Assembly: GCA_027972325.1 (NCBI GenBank)
Contig: JAPMOS010000199.1
Coordinates: forward strand, 1-55,571
Length of the DNA stretch: 55,571 nucleotides
From: Paratrimastix pyriformis
Lineage: Eukaryota; Preaxostyla; Paratrimastigidae
Reading direction: 5' to 3'
This document shows positions 1 through 9,794 of the stretch, piece after piece. The notes below the pieces were generated by a model. It saw only the letters and a program-made list of their open reading frames with translations. It ran no database searches and was not told where the DNA came from. The number at the start of each line of letters is the position of its first letter. Position 1 is the first letter of the stretch. The translations under genes and the position numbers were made by a program.

Positions 1-1170
1 GCTTTATCAAAATGTGGAGCGTCGTATATCAAAATATTAAGTATAATGTCACCTACGTTGTACTACAAGCTATCAAAGCAAACAACATTATTGATATCTG
101 TGTGTGATGAATGTGAAATACAACAACATTATCTATAAGTTCATCAGATACTTCGAGCTGTGTCGTAAAGAATGATAGAACTGTCGTGTCAACCAATAGT
201 GAACTCAGTTTAATGCTTCCTGATGCATCTGAAACTGTATCTAACATCGCTACTTCTATTTCCGGCATCATCACAAATACAAAGTCCTCGATAAAAGCAT
301 TGCTTCGTCAGTGTCAAATCTAATGTCGATGAAATCACCTGCTTAGCTCGCAGCGCCTAATTTAAGCTCATTCCACTTCTTCTCATGCTTCTTTATGAAC
401 TCTCGATTGACACAAATTCTTTTTGTATAACTTCTTATCTTCAATACCATTAGCCTGTAATAATTTGTATATGATGAACTTGTAATTCATTCATACTTAC
501 TGATGGCTAACCTGTCTTTTATCTTTGCAAACTGTCTCATGCTTTCTCTGATGACGCTATTTGATAATAATACCATCTTGCTAAACACCTGGTTGAAATA
601 ATTCGATGGTTTATGGCACATAATGTGACTTATTACGTGCTGCTCGTCTTCCTGAAAATTACATACAAATGGTGTCTCTAATACACACATCCACAGTTCT
701 GACAGACATTCAAACCTTCTGGTGTCGTAACTGCATCTGGTTTATCACAACACTTCCATTCTGGTTCTTTGGTTCCTTCTCAACTTCCTGTCTGTATAGT
801 CTAATGACAATTGCATCAGACGTTTCTCTCTGCTTTCTCATCCATTTCCTTCATGATTAATATAACAATAGATTATATTAATTCAATTCAAAACAAAACT
901 CAAACAACTTAGAAATCAATGAGGTACTCATAAAGTGCATCCTTATCTTCCTTCTGTATCTTCTTATGGTTTTATCTTATCAAAAGCATTTGCTTGTATT
1001 ACTCTTTGTTAGTCTTAGCTGAAATGCCTAAGTAGGTAATTGATGACTGCAAACTGTTCAATGTCTTCCTGAGTTGTGGTGGTAGAGTTTCTTTGACTCT
1101 CCATACTCAAATACAGGGTCATCAAACGTAAAACTACTTTCACATCTTTGTTTAACCTGATTTGGATTCA
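1..1170 (-). pseudogene. AT-rich Polinton remnant with a possible zinc ribbon
   Basis: No intact gene is visible. On the minus strand around 690-790 a short stretch reads as two neighbouring cysteines, about 15 residues, then Cys-x2-Cys-Gly (CQNCGC). This resembles a zinc ribbon of the TFIIB or viral late-transcription-factor type. Open minus-strand pieces at 487-690 and 53-274 flank it but match no family I recognise. It is probably a decayed Polinton gene. A chance Cys cluster is the alternative. Confidence 0.3.
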
Positions 1171-1179
1171 ATTTCAATG

Positions 1180-1650
1180 CTACACTACATGCATATAGTT
1201 TGTATATTGTTTCGTACCATCTGTCTTATTTGTCACTATTACTTGAGTCCTTGCTCCTTTCATATTTCTCCTTCTTCTTGTATTCTCTCGGCTTGTAGTT
1301 CGACAAATCCTTGCAAAGGTCTTCTTGTATTTCTCCTGTTGATATTCTTTGCGCTCATCTTCAGTTCGGCATGCTTTAATCATGTTCAACATCTTGAATC
1401 CCTTTTCTGTATATTCTTTGATGTATTTCTCTTCTATCTCTTTAATGTTCTCACAATCACAAATGGCTTCTATTTCTTCAATGGTGAACTTGTCAATACC
1501 TACTTCTCTCATTCTGCTGTAAAGCATATGTGTACATCCACTCTTGACATGCGTTTTATGCACTGCCCATCTCGAACGGATGTTCTTTGTTGAACCTATA
1601 TATAATTCATTCGGCTCAACAGTGTTGACTATCTTATATATGTATTTCAT
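1180..1650 (-). CDS. GIY-YIG nuclease-domain protein
   Basis: This 156-residue protein begins with MKYIYKIVN, carries LYIGSTKNIRSRW about 17 residues in, and then a His (VHKTH). Together these form the N-terminal half of a GIY-YIG endonuclease: paired Tyr motifs, the catalytic Arg and the following His. The remainder is Lys/Arg/Glu-rich and could bind DNA. GIY-YIG enzymes make metal-dependent DNA nicks and occur in homing elements and in large DNA viruses and virus-like elements. It is open throughout, downstream of the Polinton polymerase on the same strand and 4 bases from the next small gene. I infer it belongs to the Polinton and cannot say whether it is still active. Confidence 0.75.
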   Translation of the reverse strand: MKYIYKIVNTVEPNELYIGSTKNIRSRWAVHKTHVKSGCTHMLYSRMREVGIDKFTIEEIEAICDCENIKEIEEKYIKEYTEKGFKMLNMIKACRTEDERKEYQQEKYKKTFARICRTTSRENTRRRRNMKGARTQVIVTNKTDGTKQYTNYMHVV

Positions 1651-1654
1651 TTTA

Positions 1655-1909
1655 CTATACTATAGTATTAGATAATATTTCAACTGTATTTAAGTCACTT
1701 TCATTTTGATTTTCAGTTGGTGCTTCCAAATTATAATGAATTCTGCTTTGCTCTCTGCCCTGTTTCTGTAACTCTCCATACACAGTTTCTTCTTCTAACA
1801 ATGCTTCTAATAGGTTAGTTATGTCTTTCATTGAGCGTTCAATTGATGTCAGTTTAGTATTCATCTTGTCAAATGTTGACTGTTGATATGGTTCCATAAT
1901 AATGAACAC
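1655..1909 (-). CDS. Small coiled-coil protein of the Polinton
   Basis: An 84-residue open frame between the polymerase remnant and the GIY-YIG gene, on the same strand. The stretch FDKMNTKLTSIERSMKDITN has a heptad-like spacing of hydrophobic residues, followed by a Leu/Glu-rich helix. An internal Met four residues in (MEPYQQ) is an equally good start. No family is recognised. Its tight packing between two Polinton genes favours a real small gene over chance, but in AT-rich DNA a frame of this length can occur at random. Confidence 0.4.
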   Translation of the reverse strand: MFIIMEPYQQSTFDKMNTKLTSIERSMKDITNLLEALLEEETVYGELQKQGREQSRIHYNLEAPTENQNESDLNTVEILSNTIV

Positions 1910-1923
1910 TGATAAAATTTCAC

Positions 1924-4900
1924 TTATTCTTTTGATTCTTCCATTTTAATCCGGTAATGTCCATAAGCGTAACTATCAGTCTTGTTTCTGAGATACCTTT
2001 TATCATCATAAGAGCACAATGCAAACTTGTTCACTGATACTGCATAGAGTTGGTGATATTTGCTTTGAATTGCACAGAACTTCACCTTAGGATGTGCCTT
2101 ATCAATCTCTTCATCTTTTCTCCATCTCTTCATTCTTTTCATCTCTTCGTCAATCTCTTCATCAATCTCTTCATCATTCTGTTTGCGTTTTGGCTTCAGA
2201 CATTCTGAGTTCAAACAGTCCATGAACCTTTTGTGTGATAATTCCTGTTTAATTGCTGACTTCTTCACACCTTTGCATTTGGCATGCTTCTCTTCATCAC
2301 CTTCTATGACATATGAATACATCTTCGAACGTAATCCACAGAACTCTATGATTTGCTTGCCTTTGGCTTCATCCTTGAACTTTCCAATCTTGGCAATGTT
2401 CTTTTCGCTGAATAGCGCATTGTCCTCTGGATAATTGGATGTATCGAGTTCGTCTTCAAATTCTTTCATATCTTCATATATGTCTTCTGTCTCCACTGCA
2501 ACACATAAACTGTCAGTATCTGTGAATAGCAATTTGACTTTGTCTCCATACTTTGCTTTGAGTGTGTTGTAGTAAAAGTCATACATGTGCATCTTGGATA
2601 AGTCTAATATTGATTGCCCAACTGCTATTGGCATGTTCAATTTGACTGATGTCTGTCTTGCATGTATGCCTACGAGTTTATCTCCAAATATCACTGTCTT
2701 CTCATAATTTGGCTTGGCTACGAGCTTACGTGCCTTCTCCTCACTGGATGTTAGTGTAAAGTTGATGTGAGAACGATTGTTCTGCATGGTTTTCAAAGAC
2801 TGCATTGTTGGCTAATTTGAATAGTGCCTTCTCGAATTCATTCTTTGTTTTGAACGCTCGTTGGTATTGAATCCTATGTAGTCTTCTAACCAATCATCTT
2901 GTTTAAAACTCATCACTCTTTTGACTGCTTTCAGTTCCATTCCTAAACTCAAATATAGCTGGAGTGCACGATAATGCACAACATAATCAGTCTTGTCTTC
3001 AAAATCACAAATCAACTTCTCAACTTTTGCCTGCTTTAGGCTTAAATTCGTCTTCAACAACTTCTGGTATTCAGATAACTTTTCATCTTCTAAACCTTCT
3101 TGCATGGTGCTAATGGATAATCATTGTGCATGTCATGTAGTTCTTTTGGATATGATAAATCCACTTCTAATATGTAGCCTCTATCTCCATTTTGTCTAAT
3201 GACATTGGTCTTGTTATTCTTTTTGGGTTGCTTTCGAATGTACACCGTTTTGCCCTCTTTGTTGTATGTCTTCATGTACTTGTTGTTGGCTTGACAATAT
3301 CTGTTCGTTATCATTGAAATCCCTCCTCGAATACCCTTCTCAATAAACAAATGCATGTCCATTTGTGTGTCATTAAATAAGTCTAACTCCACCTTCGAAC
3401 GCTTCAGTGCCGCATCCCATGACATTGCTGGTAATGACACGTAACATACCGGATCGAGCCCGTAATTTTTTATACACATGCTACGAAACTTTTCGAAGAC
3501 ATCTGCTCATAGTAACACATCAGTTTTAAGGTATATGTCATGATAATCACCTAACGTTTCACATTCAAATGTGTTCCATACTGTCTGTGCATGTGCATAA
3601 TCTTCATCAGATATGGCTTTATCGTTTAGTTTACTGTAAAATGCTTCCTTTGGTGGCAATTCAGTCTCATCGAACTTCTCCATTGTGTTCAAATAGTCAT
3701 ATGGATAAACACCCTTCTGGCATAAAATTTCAGGTTCTCTTCACTGATTCCTTCCCAATCTGCTTTTGTTCTGATAAAATCATCGTAGTTGTTCTTCCCT
3801 AAGTTCTCTGATAATTTATCCAATGATTCTGTCATGAATGCAAAACTGTCTTTGAACTCTATATTTCCATCCATCGAGAACGACAGATACTTCTCTTCAG
3901 TCAATGCTAAGCATGTAATTTTCTCACTAAAGTTCCCTATTTCTTGCATTAAGAGGTGAGAATCATAACCCTTTAGATTGTGAAAGAAAACTGGTACCTT
4001 GTAATTCTTCAGACTGAATAATAAGTTACATCCATTATGTGCTGCCCTCGATATTCACCCGTAATATGATCATGGTCTCTCTTTATCTGATTCATCTTCA
4101 ATCTCTCGTCCACAAATATGACACACAGTGGCTTTATCAAACTCTTTTGTTGTTCCTTCGATAAGTTCATCTCACAGTTCCTTTTGACTATCTTCAGTAT
4201 CGTTTTACGCTCTTCGATGATGGATTTTAAAATGCTCAACTGCTCCTTCACCACGATACAATTGTATTGGTCTCTCAAACTCTGGATAATTACTGACAAC
4301 TTTGTATGCATATGAACACACATTATGGTGCTGATATGCTGCTTTTATTTTTCTCATCGTCATCATCATCAATTGGTGTTGTGAGTGCTTCGAAATCTGC
4401 ATAAATCGCAAAGGTTGCTTCACTGATTTTGATATATGCTTGAATTCGACATGAGCATCTTCTTCTATTGGTAACCATGCTTGACAACATTCATGCTCAT
4501 AGCACACTGGTTTATGCCTTTGCAACAGGCTTTCATTCCAAAATCCATGCATACAGTTCAGACAAAAATACTTTTTCCATTGTGACTGTTCTGGCTTGAA
4601 CTTAAGAGACGAGACAAATCTTTAATCAACACATAATGTGAGTTGGTTTCTGTCTTCTCACATCCTTCTCCTTTCATCACCTCTGTATTCTCATCGAGCT
4701 CTGTTATACGTAGCATATTGACAACTGTTTTAGCCGTATTCCAAATTGGTGAGACATACAATGGATTGAAGACAACTGATGTCTTCTTCTCCTTCTTAAC
4801 CTTTTTTGTTGTGATATGATGCTCGATCACATTGATGGCTATGTTATTTTTAGCTTCAAATCGTGGTATACTGTCAATTTCCATTGGAAAATGAATGCCC

Positions 4901-5714
4901 TTAAAGTCGAGCTCATTGTCATACTTCATGTATTGCTTCACTCTCCGGATGCACATCAACTGGATGCAATGTTGCTAAAACACTCCATTTAAAACACTCA
5001 TTGTCATCATTCTGAATATTTATCAATGCTTTCTTCTGGTTCAATACCTCTGGTAATTCAATGTAACTGCTTCCACGCATTGGCTTTGTATGAGGCTACA
5101 TTCAAAACACATTCTCAATACGTTTTAGGACCCATGCACTTCCATTGTTAACAAAATTGTCCACGAGCTCTTGGATTCTCGACACTGCATTCCCAATTCC
5201 TTCTGTCTTTCTTACCGAGAATTCGAATGCTGCCCGACGAAAAGTGTCCATACATTGACTTGTCTTCTTTGGTGAACTGACATTTCAACACGATGTTCAG
5301 TTTGAACTGTCCTCCCTTCATCTCTTCATATAATATCTTTTTTATCATTCCTTCAGTGTCCACAAAACATCTCTCAACACTTTGCTTGTAGTCAGTTGCC
5401 TCGATCTTTCCATGGTTCATAATCGAATAGTTCTTCATAAAGCCTTTCATGGCTTTCTTGCATTCTACCACTTCATATTGTGCTATTTTTCCAAACTCAT
5501 CTTCGACGTTTTCTGCTCCTTTTGTTGATAAGGCATCTACATCAATAACTTCTTCTTGTGCAATCTTCACTTCTTTCTTTTCTTTCTTTTCCTTCTTTTC
5601 CTCTTTTGGTGATGCTGCCTGACGTTTATTTATGTATTCTTCGAACAACATCTTCGCCTCTTCATCTGAGAGTCCATCAAATGCAACAAATGGATTTGCG
5701 GTTTTAGTTGTCAT
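1924..5714 (-). pseudogene. Polinton protein-primed DNA polymerase B, broken
   Basis: The minus strand encodes, in order, recognisable Polinton polymerase blocks. The N-terminal region starts at MTTKTANPF after a promoter-like AT tract. A block around RGSSYIELPEVLNQKKALIN and ECFKWSVLA follows, then LIKDLSRLLSS and HNGK with a Cys-rich stretch, a DHDHITGEYRG block, a FHNLKGYDSHLLMQEIG block belonging to the exonuclease domain, and finally the palm motif with DTDS. These are characteristic of the self-synthesising Polinton polymerase, which initiates from a terminal protein. The gene is fossil: roughly seven or eight interruptions break the frame. It diverges from the integrase on the far side of the inner element. 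Confidence 0.85.
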
Positions 5715-5761
5715 GTCTATAGTAGTGTGAGATAAAATTTTTTTCATAATATTTTATTAAT

Positions 5762-5767
5762 ATAGAT
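5762..5767. repeat. Candidate target-site duplication, left copy
   Basis: ATAGAT lies directly outside the left terminal repeat. ATAGAA lies directly outside the right one at 31741-31746. Five of six bases agree. The surroundings are AT-rich, so chance agreement is possible. Confidence 0.45.
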
Positions 5768-5789
5768 ATATGTTTTTCATCCCATGTAT

Positions 5790-5820
<31 letters not shown>

Positions 5821-7038
5821 CCCGCCCGCCCCGCAATCGTCGTCGCTGCCGTCGTCGTTCGCGCGTGTTGGGAGCAGCTGAGACCTCCATCGCGTGTTCA
5901 GCGAGCGCGAAAGTGCTAAGAAAGTGGCGCTCGCGTCGTCGTGAGACCTCTGTAGGAATGGACTTCGCGGGCAATCCGCAGGCAGGAGGGCAGGCAGGCC
6001 CAGCCGCGTCATGTGTCCCCTCTCGCACCACCGCAACTCGTCTCATCGCCACCTCTCGCACCATCGCAACTCGTCTCAACCGTCGCAACTCGTACCATCG
6101 TAACTCGTCGTAGCACCGTCTCAAGTCGTCTCATCTCGTCTCACTGCCACCTCCCGCACCATCGCAACTCGTCTTACCACCGTCACTCGTACCACTTACT
6201 AGAGGTCTAAGCATCACTGAGAGAGCCTTAGCCTGTCCCTGTTGGGATGCGAGTGGCGCATCTGGCGGCGAAAAGTGGCGAAGAGGCGAGAGTGAGTGGC
6301 GGTGGCGGATGGCGCAAGGCGCGGTCGCTTGGCAAACCGCGAGAGGGAGCAGCGGGGCCAGAGGGAGACCGCTATGACTAGGCTAGGAGCGCGATCGGTG
6401 AGATGTAGAAACTAAAAAACCATCAATACTAGGTATGCCCCCTGCTCAGAACTCGAGATGGCGCCGCTGCTCTGGGACCCGGCAGGGACCTCATGTCACA
6501 CCGGACGCTGGAACCAGCGCCCCCGCCGATGCCCTGGCGCACACGAAGCTCTTTTTACGCTCGGCCAAACACGGCTAAACCTCGTCCCACGACGAGAGTT
6601 GACGTTGTTGAGCGCTATTTTGTCCCACGCCAGACGGCTAGTCCCAGAGCCTCTAGCTCGCCGACCCTTTTTTTACGGCCAACGACCCTCTAATGCCGTC
6701 TCCAGCACGAGGTTAGACCCTCTAATGTCATGCCCGGCACGAGGTTTGATCATCGCGAGTCGGCGGAACACGAGATGCGCCACCATCGCGAGTCGGCCCA
6801 CCACGAGGTTTCGATTCTTGGTGTCACGCGCGAACATGCCTTGTTGCTGTGCTGATCCGCAAGTTTGTCTCGGCCAGACGACTAGTCACAGCGCCTCCAG
6901 CTCGCCGACCCTCTCCCCGCGACGAGCATAGCCGTCGTTTGGAGTGCGGAGGACGGAGATGGTGGCCAAAAAACGAGGTTGAGTCGCTCTGAGAGTGAGT
7001 TGAGTGGTGGTGAGGAGGCGAGATGATGAGAAGAGCTA
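5768..7038 (+). repeat. Left terminal inverted repeat
   Basis: About 1.27 kb, repeated in inverted orientation at 30468-31740 with few differences. The outer tip reads ATGTTTTTCATCCCATGTAT and is followed by a CTGC microsatellite (about 5788-5825). Inside are degenerate direct repeats of a GCAACTCGTCTCA-type unit (6020-6195). A segment containing CTAGCTCGCCGACCC (about 6620-6672) recurs diverged at about 6873-6916. A CGCTGG-AA-CCAGCG palindrome lies near 6508. No gene is convincing; the open frames here appear in both repeats only because the DNA is duplicated. The inner edge stops at the stop codon of the first gene. Confidence 0.9.
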
Positions 7039-7560
7039 CTAATCGAAGCCGATCATCTCCACTTCGGCCACAGGAATGCGAGCCGTCTTCACGCGAGCCG
7101 CACAGTCGAGGGCAGTGGCGGGATACAGCTCCGCGGTGAGCTTGGCTATGCGAGCATTGAGTGCCTTCAACGTCCCAACAGCCTCGTCGACGGATCTGAC
7201 GACCTTGGCCCGTGCAATCTGCTCGCGGACACCGCGGTACAAGCAGCTGTGTGTCATGTGGTACGCTTCGTGCTCGCGGCACCGCTCCATCAACTCCTCC
7301 TTTGTGCCGTTATGGCGAGTGACGTCCACCAGCAACTCAATACAACAGGCTGAGCTGTCATCTTCCTCGATCATGCGGAGCAGCTCGACCTCTCGTTCCG
7401 TGATCGGAGTTTGCACCTTCGCTGCTGCCTTGGCGCGTCGGAGGGCCGCCAGCTTCTGTCGCCGCTTGCTTGTGCGGTACTGACGGAGCCGCTGGGCCTC
7501 CTCTGACTGCTTGGCCGCTGCCATCTCGTTGGCGACAATCTCGCTGATGGTGCGATACAT
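7039..7560 (-). CDS. Unrecognised helical protein, 173 residues
   Basis: First gene of the inner element, reading toward the left terminal repeat, which begins at its stop codon. I start it at MYRTISEIVA because the element's shared upstream box ends 14 bases before that ATG; an upstream ATG at 7596 lies outside this arrangement. The protein is predominantly helical. A strongly basic stretch, RLRQYRTSKRRQKLAALRRA (about residues 26-45), could bind nucleic acid. A Cys pair (ACCIE) and a His-rich patch (EHEAYHMTHSC) follow mid-protein. No family is recognised. Confidence 0.7.
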   Translation of the reverse strand: MYRTISEIVANEMAAAKQSEEAQRLRQYRTSKRRQKLAALRRAKAAAKVQTPITEREVELLRMIEEDDSSACCIELLVDVTRHNGTKEELMERCREHEAYHMTHSCLYRGVREQIARAKVVRSVDEAVGTLKALNARIAKLTAELYPATALDCAARVKTARIPVAEVEMIGFD

Positions 7561-7574
7561 GGTGCTGCGTGTCT

Positions 7575-7593
7575 GTTTTGAGGACGAGATGAA
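7575..7593 (-). promoter_or_regulatory. Shared upstream box, gene at 7560
   Basis: TTCATCTCGTCCTCAAAAC, ending 14 bases before the ATG. This is the weakest match: the T-run is poor, but the CAAAAC end is exact. Confidence 0.45.
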
Positions 7594-7664
7594 CATTCGC
7601 GAGAGCCCAATGAGTGAGATCAGGGCTATTTGCGAGTTGACAGAGCGCGGCTGCTGCAGTGGGT

Positions 7665-8132
7665 TTACCGCTTGACGATGTTGGCGATGGCCGCTCGGCG
7701 GCGGTCCATGACATGCTCGAAGACCAGCGAAGACATCAGCGACGCGAGCACATCCCAGTCCTTCGGCACGCTCTCACCCAGCTCCGCCTTGATGTCCAAC
7801 AGCTCGCGGAGGAGGTCTTCCTTGTTGGCGAACGACACGGGGGAGTCGAGGTCTCGCTCCATCTGTCGAACGGCCTTGTACTTGCGCTGGTATTCTGCCT
7901 CACGCTTGATGGGGTCTGTCTCGGCGAGCTCGATGTTGCGGCGTTGCCGGGGTTGCCGCTGCGCGGTGCCGACCATGGTGCGGTACAGCTGCTGGTATTC
8001 GCGGCGTCGCGCCTCGGGGTCAGTCTGCGTGAGCGGTAGCTTGTGGCGGCCGACGTAAGTGACAGGCGGGGTGTCAGGATTCGTGGTCTCGTCGTCGACT
8101 GTTGTGCTCGTTGCGCTGAGTTGAGGCTCCAT
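7665..8132 (-). CDS. Unrecognised charged helical protein, 155 residues
   Basis: Starts at MEPQLSATST. The upstream box ends 6 bases before this ATG, and a further ATG at 8156 lies within the box itself. The N-terminal 30 residues are Thr/Pro-rich and probably disordered. Two similar segments follow, DPEARRREYQQLYRTM and DPIKREAEYQRKYKAV (about residues 38-53 and 72-87), so the protein contains an internal duplication of a short helical DPxxRExEYQxxY unit. The C-terminal part is helical. It sits between the first gene and the divergently read gene at 8225. Function is unknown. Confidence 0.7.
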   Translation of the reverse strand: MEPQLSATSTTVDDETTNPDTPPVTYVGRHKLPLTQTDPEARRREYQQLYRTMVGTAQRQPRQRRNIELAETDPIKREAEYQRKYKAVRQMERDLDSPVSFANKEDLLRELLDIKAELGESVPKDWDVLASLMSSLVFEHVMDRRRAAIANIVKR

Positions 8133-8138
8133 GACGTT

Positions 8139-8157
8139 GTATTTGGGGTGGAGCAAA
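8139..8157 (-). promoter_or_regulatory. Shared upstream box, gene at 8132
   Basis: TTTGCTCCACCCCAAATAC, ending 6 bases before the ATG. It matches the boxes of the genes at 11726 and 11811 closely in its CACCCCAAA half. Confidence 0.7.
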
Positions 8158-8192
8158 CATTGCGGTTTTACCGGCGCGGCGAGAAGCGGACA

Positions 8193-8210
8193 CTTTTCGG
8201 ACCGACAAAA
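8193..8210 (+). promoter_or_regulatory. Shared upstream box, gene at 8225
   Basis: CTTTTCGGACCGACAAAA, ending 14 bases before the ATG. It lies about 35 bases from the oppositely oriented box at 8139, making a compact divergent promoter region. Confidence 0.6.
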
Positions 8211-8224
8211 GGAGAGCCTCAGCC

Positions 8225-8551
8225 ATGTCCGTCCTCAGCGCCTACAACCACTCCGACTCCACTCGCCCCGCGTGGCTCAGCAAGACCGACATCATCGCTC
8301 TCGTCAACGGGCAGTGCGACAGCCCAGTCAAGATGATGCGTCTCGTGCGCGATGGTGACTTCAAGAACGGCAAGCCTCGCTTCATCACCGAGTTCATGAA
8401 CCCCGCTGGCGTGATCATCTACCGCTGCCTGACTGCGAAGCGTGAGTTCACGCAGCCCGATGGCAGGGCCACCGCATACTTTAAGTTCTGTCCGTCGAAC
8501 CTCATGCGCCTCGACGCAGCGAACAAGGTCGAGTGCGAGGGCTTCGACTAA
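8225..8551 (+). CDS. Unrecognised small protein, 108 residues
   Basis: A complete small gene read away from the left end. The N-terminal part (LSKTDIIALVNGQCDSPVKM) looks helical. The rest, with FITEFMNPAGVIIYRCL and TAYFKFCPSNLMRLDAAN, alternates like beta strands. It contains three cysteines and no membrane segment. Its stop codon overlaps that of the convergent gene on the other strand by four bases. No family is recognised, and a single small beta domain is as far as I would go. Confidence 0.7.
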   Translation: MSVLSAYNHSDSTRPAWLSKTDIIALVNGQCDSPVKMMRLVRDGDFKNGKPRFITEFMNPAGVIIYRCLTAKREFTQPDGRATAYFKFCPSNLMRLDAANKVECEGFD

Positions 8552-8898
8552 TCCAGCTCGTCCTCGCTCTGTTCATCGTACTCGATCCCCGCGTCTGGCG
8601 ATGTCTGGTGCAGTGACAGGTCAGCGGCGGTCTGTGAGTTGGAGATGCTCAGCGCCATGAACTTGTAGTAGACCCACACCGCGTCACCGCCATCGTGCAC
8701 GGGCTCAACGACGGTCCGCTGTGTCGCGTAGCACGCGTGGCTGACATGGCCGTCAGGGGTGAGCAGCTCAACGTAATACTTCGGTGTGTGATCATCAAAC
8801 GTGCCCGCGGGCTTCATGCGGATGTGGATAGCACGGCCGCAGAGGCGCTTGCGAGGTGCAAACAGGCTCGAGAGGAACGCGGTGATGTGAGCGAACAT
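8548..8898 (-). CDS. Unrecognised protein with acidic tail, 116 residues
   Basis: Starts at MFAHITAFLS, 26 bases after a strong upstream box; the open frame continues further upstream, but the box lies inside that extension. The N-terminus is a short hydrophobic helix (FAHITAFLSSLFA) followed by basic RKRLCGR, which could be a membrane-interacting segment. The centre is strand-rich (KYYVELLTPDGHVSHACYAT). The C-terminal 25 residues end in a strongly acidic tail (EYDEQSEDELD). It lies upstream of the packaging ATPase on the same strand. Function is unknown. Confidence 0.65.
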   Translation of the reverse strand: MFAHITAFLSSLFAPRKRLCGRAIHIRMKPAGTFDDHTPKYYVELLTPDGHVSHACYATQRTVVEPVHDGGDAVWVYYKFMALSISNSQTAADLSLHQTSPDAGIEYDEQSEDELD

Positions 8899-8924
8899 GG
8901 GAGTGTGAACACGGTGGCGCTCCT

Positions 8925-8947
8925 GTTTATGGCGCCGCGAACAAAAA
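8925..8947 (-). promoter_or_regulatory. Shared upstream box, gene at 8898
   Basis: A T5 run, then GTTC and GCGGCGCCATAAAC, one of the clearest examples, ending 26 bases before the ATG. Confidence 0.7.
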
Positions 8948-8990
8948 GAAGGCAGCGAGAGCGCGGTATTTTCTGTGCTTACAGGGCTGA

Positions 8991-9701
8991 TCACGGCGCT
9001 CGAAAGACGGTGTACGTGGTGCTCTCGCTGCGCTTGTTGACAACGATGCAGCGGTGATCGCCGGTATGCTGATCGAGGATGAGCTGAACACTCGGCTTGT
9101 ACGTGACCCACGCGAAGCAGTTGTCCTTGAAGAAGTCCCGCGCGCGTGCAGACTCATGCTTGAAGATGATGTGGTAGTCCACGGTGTCCCGCATCACTGT
9201 GCTGACGGCGTTGATGTATTGCGAGGTCAGGATGAGGCTCATGTTGAGGTGGCGGTAGTTGGTGACGAGGGACTTGAGTGCACCGAAGTTGTGCTGTTGG
9301 GCCCCTGGCGATATGATGTCATCACAGACGATGAGGGTCTTTGGCAGCGCTTCCGTCGCTCGCATTCCGCCAGCGCTCCGCATGTGCCTGTTTGCGGTGT
9401 CGATCATGTGTGTTAACAGGTCGCGCGATGACTGCACATCGAAGCCTTGATAAACGGACGAAGGCTCAATGCCGACTTGCGAGTAATAGCCAGCGGAGTC
9501 TGCGGAGATGCTGAACACGACCACGATGCTGTACTCTCGTGCATACTGCTGAAGCCACCACCGCAACAAGTAGCTCTTGCCGCTGCGAGGTGTGCCGTGT
9601 ACGATCATGGTGAACGGCTCTCGCGTGAGTCCCCGCCAGTCGAACGCGTGACAGCGCCGGGTGAACTCAGCGGCATCCTCGATCTGCTTGGGTGTTGGCA
9701 T
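8991..9701 (-). CDS. Genome-packaging ATPase, A32/FtsK-HerA type
   Basis: A 236-residue P-loop ATPase. Walker A is GTPRSGKS (residues 36-43). Walker B is a hydrophobic run ending in the acidic pair of TLIVCDDII (about 110-118). A later block, NYRHLNMSLILTSQ, is typical of the A32-like packaging ATPases of poxviruses, virophages and polinton-like viruses. The enzyme would drive the linear genome into preformed capsids. I start at MPTPKQIEDA because the shared box ends 14 bases upstream; a longer frame to 9785 would swallow the box. The length fits the compact single-domain form in this group. Its presence with a capsid-type gene is the main argument that the element makes particles. Confidence 0.85.
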   Translation of the reverse strand: MPTPKQIEDAAEFTRRCHAFDWRGLTREPFTMIVHGTPRSGKSYLLRWWLQQYAREYSIVVVFSISADSAGYYSQVGIEPSSVYQGFDVQSSRDLLTHMIDTANRHMRSAGGMRATEALPKTLIVCDDIISPGAQQHNFGALKSLVTNYRHLNMSLILTSQYINAVSTVMRDTVDYHIIFKHESARARDFFKDNCFAWVTYKPSVQLILDQHTGDHRCIVVNKRSESTTYTVFRAP

Positions 9702-9715
9702 GCGTGTGTGTCGTT

Positions 9716-9738
9716 GTTTGGGGTCACCCATAAAAGGG
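9716..9738 (-). promoter_or_regulatory. Shared upstream box, packaging ATPase
   Basis: CCCTTTTATGGGTGACCCC followed by AAAC, ending 14 bases before the ATG. With the plus-strand box at 9767 it forms a divergent pair only 28 bases apart. Confidence 0.6.
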
Positions 9739-9766
9739 CGGCTTTCCGCGTCTCGCCACATGCGCC

Positions 9767-9786
9767 GTTTCTGCGGTGCACTCAAA
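9767..9786 (+). promoter_or_regulatory. Shared upstream box, gene at 9795
   Basis: GTTTCTGCGGTGCACTCAAA, ending 8 bases before the ATG. Confidence 0.6.
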
Positions 9787-9794
9787 GGAGACCG

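Larger units (their letters stand above)
1..5767. mobile_element. Polinton (Maverick), left visible part, broken
   Basis: AT-rich segment whose coding remnants all lie on the minus strand: a protein-primed DNA polymerase B, a GIY-YIG protein and a small coiled-coil protein. The polymerase's match to the Polinton family and the integrase at 31796 identify it as a Polinton. It runs off the left edge of the window. The GC-rich inner element interrupts it at about 5767. The many interruptions in the polymerase suggest an old insertion. I did not identify capsid or packaging genes in the visible part; they may lie outside the window. Confidence 0.8.

Noticed and set aside
6458-7282. Open frames in the terminal inverted repeats
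   Set aside because: They overlap in several frames, lack the upstream box, and recur in the other repeat only through duplication.
9447-9794. N-terminal extension of the protein at 9795
   Set aside because: It overlaps the packaging ATPase on the other strand and includes both divergent boxes.
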